A stretch of DNA of 64,000 nucleotides, from contig CAZIBN010000002.1 of NCBI GenBank assembly GCA_964537395.1, positions 14,507-78,506 on the forward strand, in the 5' to 3' direction. Source of the DNA: GWA2-66-18 sp964537395. Lineage in GTDB: Bacteria; Elusimicrobiota; Elusimicrobia; UBA1565; UBA9628. Position numbers and translations under genes: made by a program. This document shows, in pieces, positions 62,303 to 64,000 of the stretch (position 1 is the first letter of the stretch; each line of letters opens with the position of its first letter). The notes beneath the pieces are model-generated. The model made no database searches. It saw nothing but the letters and a program-made list of their open reading frames with translations, and was not told the DNA's origin.

Positions 62303-62866
62303 TCAGACTTTGAACGATTTGGTCAGATGGTCGAGCTCGAGCTTGAACGCCTTCAGGTCGTCGCGGGCGCTTCCGGCGCCCTCAGGCAGGCGCTTGGCGA
62401 TCTCATCGAGCTTTTCGGACAGACGCTGGACGAGGTTGCGGTCCTTCTGGAGCAGGGCCTGGAGAGCCGCGGCCATGCCGTTGAACTCCTCCTGAAGCTC
62501 CATGAGCTCGTCGCCGGTGCGCAGGGCGACGCGGTGCGTCAGGTCGCCGGTGCTCAGCGACTGGCAGCTCTTTTCAAAGCGGTAGATAGGACCGGCGAAC
62601 CGATGGGAAACGTAAAGAGAGATCAGCAGCATAAGACCGAGGTAAAGGGCGATCTTAACAAGCAGAACGGTATTAAATTGCACGACGCGGTCGGTGACCG
62701 ACGGGCACTCCGTCAGCATCACCCGCATCAGCGAGTAGTACACGTCGCCGCCCACGATCATCGAGGCGACGAGCACGCTCAGGAACACCATCCCGATGTA
62801 CTTAAGCTGCAACGCACGCTTGACGAGGACGGTTTTACGCTGGAACCGCGCTTCTTCGTCGGGCAT
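62303..62866 (-). CDS. Two-helix membrane protein with HAMP domain
   Basis: 187 aa. Two transmembrane helices (about 22-45 and 68-88) enclose a short periplasmic loop, followed by a HAMP-like linker (SHRFAGPIYRFEKSCQSLST, then GDLTHRVALRTGDELMELQE) and a C-terminal coiled coil. It has no kinase, cyclase or receptor output domain. It may signal through the coiled coil or be an adaptor. 16 bases after pfk. Confidence 0.85.
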   Translation of the reverse strand: MPDEEARFQRKTVLVKRALQLKYIGMVFLSVLVASMIVGGDVYYSLMRVMLTECPSVTDRVVQFNTVLLVKIALYLGLMLLISLYVSHRFAGPIYRFEKSCQSLSTGDLTHRVALRTGDELMELQEEFNGMAAALQALLQKDRNLVQRLSEKLDEIAKRLPEGAGSARDDLKAFKLELDHLTKSFKV

Positions 62867-62881
62867 CGTTCTCCGGTCAGG

Positions 62882-63907
62882 TCAGAGCAGATCGTCCGAG
62901 AATTTGAGCCACTCGGGCGTCACGGTCTTGAGCTTGGCGGTCGCGGCTTCGAGGCTGACGGCGATCACGGCGTCGCCCTTGAGCGCCGCCATGTGGCCGA
63001 ACTTCCCGGCATGGACGAGGTCCGCGGCCAGGACGCCGACGCGCGTGCCGAGGATGCGGTCGAAAAGGGTGGGCGGCCCGCCGCGCTGCATGTGGCCGAT
63101 GACGGCGGAGCGGGTCTCGATCTTGGTCTCGGCCTCGATGATCTTGGTCAGGCGCTCGGCGACGCCGCGGGCCTTGAGGATCATGTGCCCGAACTCGTCG
63201 AGCTCCTCTTCCTGCTTCTCGCCGGGGATGTCCACGGCCTCGGAGGCGACGACGATCGCGACCTGGCGCGCCGCGTGCGCGGCTTTGAGCTTGGCGCACA
63301 TGTCCTTGACGTCGACGGGGCGCTCGGGCACGCAGAGGTAGTCGGCGCCGCCGCCGATGGCGGTGTAGAGCGCGACCCAGCCGGCGTGGCGGCCCATGAC
63401 CTCGAGGACCATGATGCGGCGGTGGGAGCGTCCGGTGTCTCGCAAGCGTTCCACCGCTTCCATCGCGAGGGTCGCAGCCGTGTCGAAGCCGAAGGTCGCG
63501 TCGGTCGCGTCAAGGTCGTTGTCCATCGTCTTCGGCACGCCCACGACGTTGACCTTGTGCTCCTTGAAGAGCTTGTTGGCCACGCCGAGAGTGTCCTCTC
63601 CGCCCATGGCGACGAGCGCGTGCAGGTTCAGCTTCTTGAAAGTCTCCAGGACTCCGGCCACGCCGCCCTCTTTCTTGTAGGGGTTCGTGCGCGACGTGCC
63701 GAGCATCGTGCCGCCGCGGCCGATCATCTCGCGCACGTCGTCGGGGCCGATCGGCTTGGCCGTGCCGTTGATCATGCCTTTCCAGCCTTCCTGGATGCCG
63801 ACGCACTCGTAGCCGAGCTTGTTTGCCTTGAGCACGACGCCGCGGATCGCCGGGTTGAGCCCCGGGCAGTCTCCGCCGCCGGTGAGAATCGCGATTCGCT
63901 TAGACAT
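62882..63907 (-). CDS. pfkA: 6-phosphofructokinase, PPi-dependent-type signature
   Basis: 341 aa. Phosphofructokinase fold with GGGDCPGLNPAIRG at the start, VGVPKTMDNDLDATDATFGF in the active site and MGRHAGWVAL. At the phosphoryl-donor site the sequence is GGEDT (E104, D105) and the later residue is Lys (K126 in PKTMDND), the combination of PPi-using enzymes rather than GGDGS/G of ATP-PFK. It therefore probably phosphorylates fructose 6-phosphate with pyrophosphate, reversibly (inference). It follows a partial gene by 8 bases. Confidence 0.92.
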   Translation of the reverse strand: MSKRIAILTGGGDCPGLNPAIRGVVLKANKLGYECVGIQEGWKGMINGTAKPIGPDDVREMIGRGGTMLGTSRTNPYKKEGGVAGVLETFKKLNLHALVAMGGEDTLGVANKLFKEHKVNVVGVPKTMDNDLDATDATFGFDTAATLAMEAVERLRDTGRSHRRIMVLEVMGRHAGWVALYTAIGGGADYLCVPERPVDVKDMCAKLKAAHAARQVAIVVASEAVDIPGEKQEEELDEFGHMILKARGVAERLTKIIEAETKIETRSAVIGHMQRGGPPTLFDRILGTRVGVLAADLVHAGKFGHMAALKGDAVIAVSLEAATAKLKTVTPEWLKFSDDLL

Positions 63908-63915
63908 GATGATCC

Positions 63916-64000
63916 CTAAAAGCTGTTGGAGTACTTGAGCTGCACGATGCGCTCCGGGCCCCGAGGGGCGCCGTCGACGTAAAATCCGCCCGCGCCGACC
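63916..64000 (-). CDS. C-terminus of a probable outer-membrane beta-barrel protein (partial)
   Basis: Only the last 27 residues are in the window, ending RIVQLKYSNSF. Alternating hydrophobic residues and a terminal Phe fit a BamA-recognised beta-signal. The rest lies beyond the right edge. Confidence 0.45.
   Translation of the reverse strand, partial: VGAGGFYVDGAPRGPERIVQLKYSNSF

Overview
The window is a gene-dense, high-GC bacterial chromosome segment from a Gram-negative (diderm) organism. It encodes lipid A synthesis (lpxC, lpxA, lpxD, lpxI), the BamA outer-membrane assembly factor, a TolC-type channel and a type IV pilus secretin system. Gene content, the PPi-type phosphofructokinase signature and the many Ala/Pro-rich exported proteins would suit an uncultured lineage such as Elusimicrobiota, but that placement is inference and no rRNA is present. 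I see no rRNA, tRNA, CRISPR array or recognisable transposase. No stretch longer than about 200 bases lacks a gene.

Layout. (1) 1-8364, minus strand: envelope operon bamA - ompH-like - lpxD - lpxC - fabZ - lpxA - lpxI - Gfo/Idh oxidoreductase. (2) 8437-15617: an accessory locus with one plus-strand HTH regulator, a small exported protein and two minus-strand operons encoding five exported proteins of unknown function. A 17-bp palindrome of one design lies upstream of the regulator and of both operons. (3) 15687-22768, minus strand: a seven-gene, mostly translationally coupled operon (HAD phosphatase, nucleotidyltransferase, ATP-grasp, class III aminotransferase, Gfo/Idh dehydrogenase, CDP-alcohol phosphotransferase, inositol-3-phosphate synthase). 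It looks like a pathway for a modified, possibly amino-, inositol phosphodiester or phospholipid. (4) 22834-27788, plus strand: pilMNOPQ behind a near-consensus promoter, an internal operator-like palindrome and a leader terminator/attenuator. (5) 27806-51068, mostly plus strand: a large surface-glycan region with two Wzy_C-type ligase/polymerases carrying TPRs, two YfhO-like membrane proteins, a flippase-like protein, a methyltransferase, several glycosyltransferases, an asparagine-synthase-like amidotransferase, a DegT-family enzyme with His at the PLP-lysine position, a radical SAM protein and a sugar epimerase. A MarC-family gene inside it is bracketed by palindromes. (6) 51076-53978, minus strand: a glycosyltransferase, glutathione peroxidase, a cytosolic molybdopterin oxidoreductase and a GmhB-like phosphatase. 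The phosphatase gene sits between 53-bp inverted repeats. (7) 54029-64000, minus strand: a compact operon with PPi-type pfk, HAMP protein, TolC, patatin, TPR protein, dapF, dapA, POT transporter, acetyltransferase and polysaccharide deacetylase.

Themes. Operon-internal genes usually overlap by 4 bases (ATGA). Many operon-leading genes have a -10 hexamer only 6-9 bases before the start codon, which predicts leaderless or nearly leaderless mRNAs. The two strongest candidates for undescribed biology are the palindrome-controlled exported-protein locus (8.4-15.6 kb) and the inositol/aminotransferase/ATP-grasp operon (15.7-22.8 kb).
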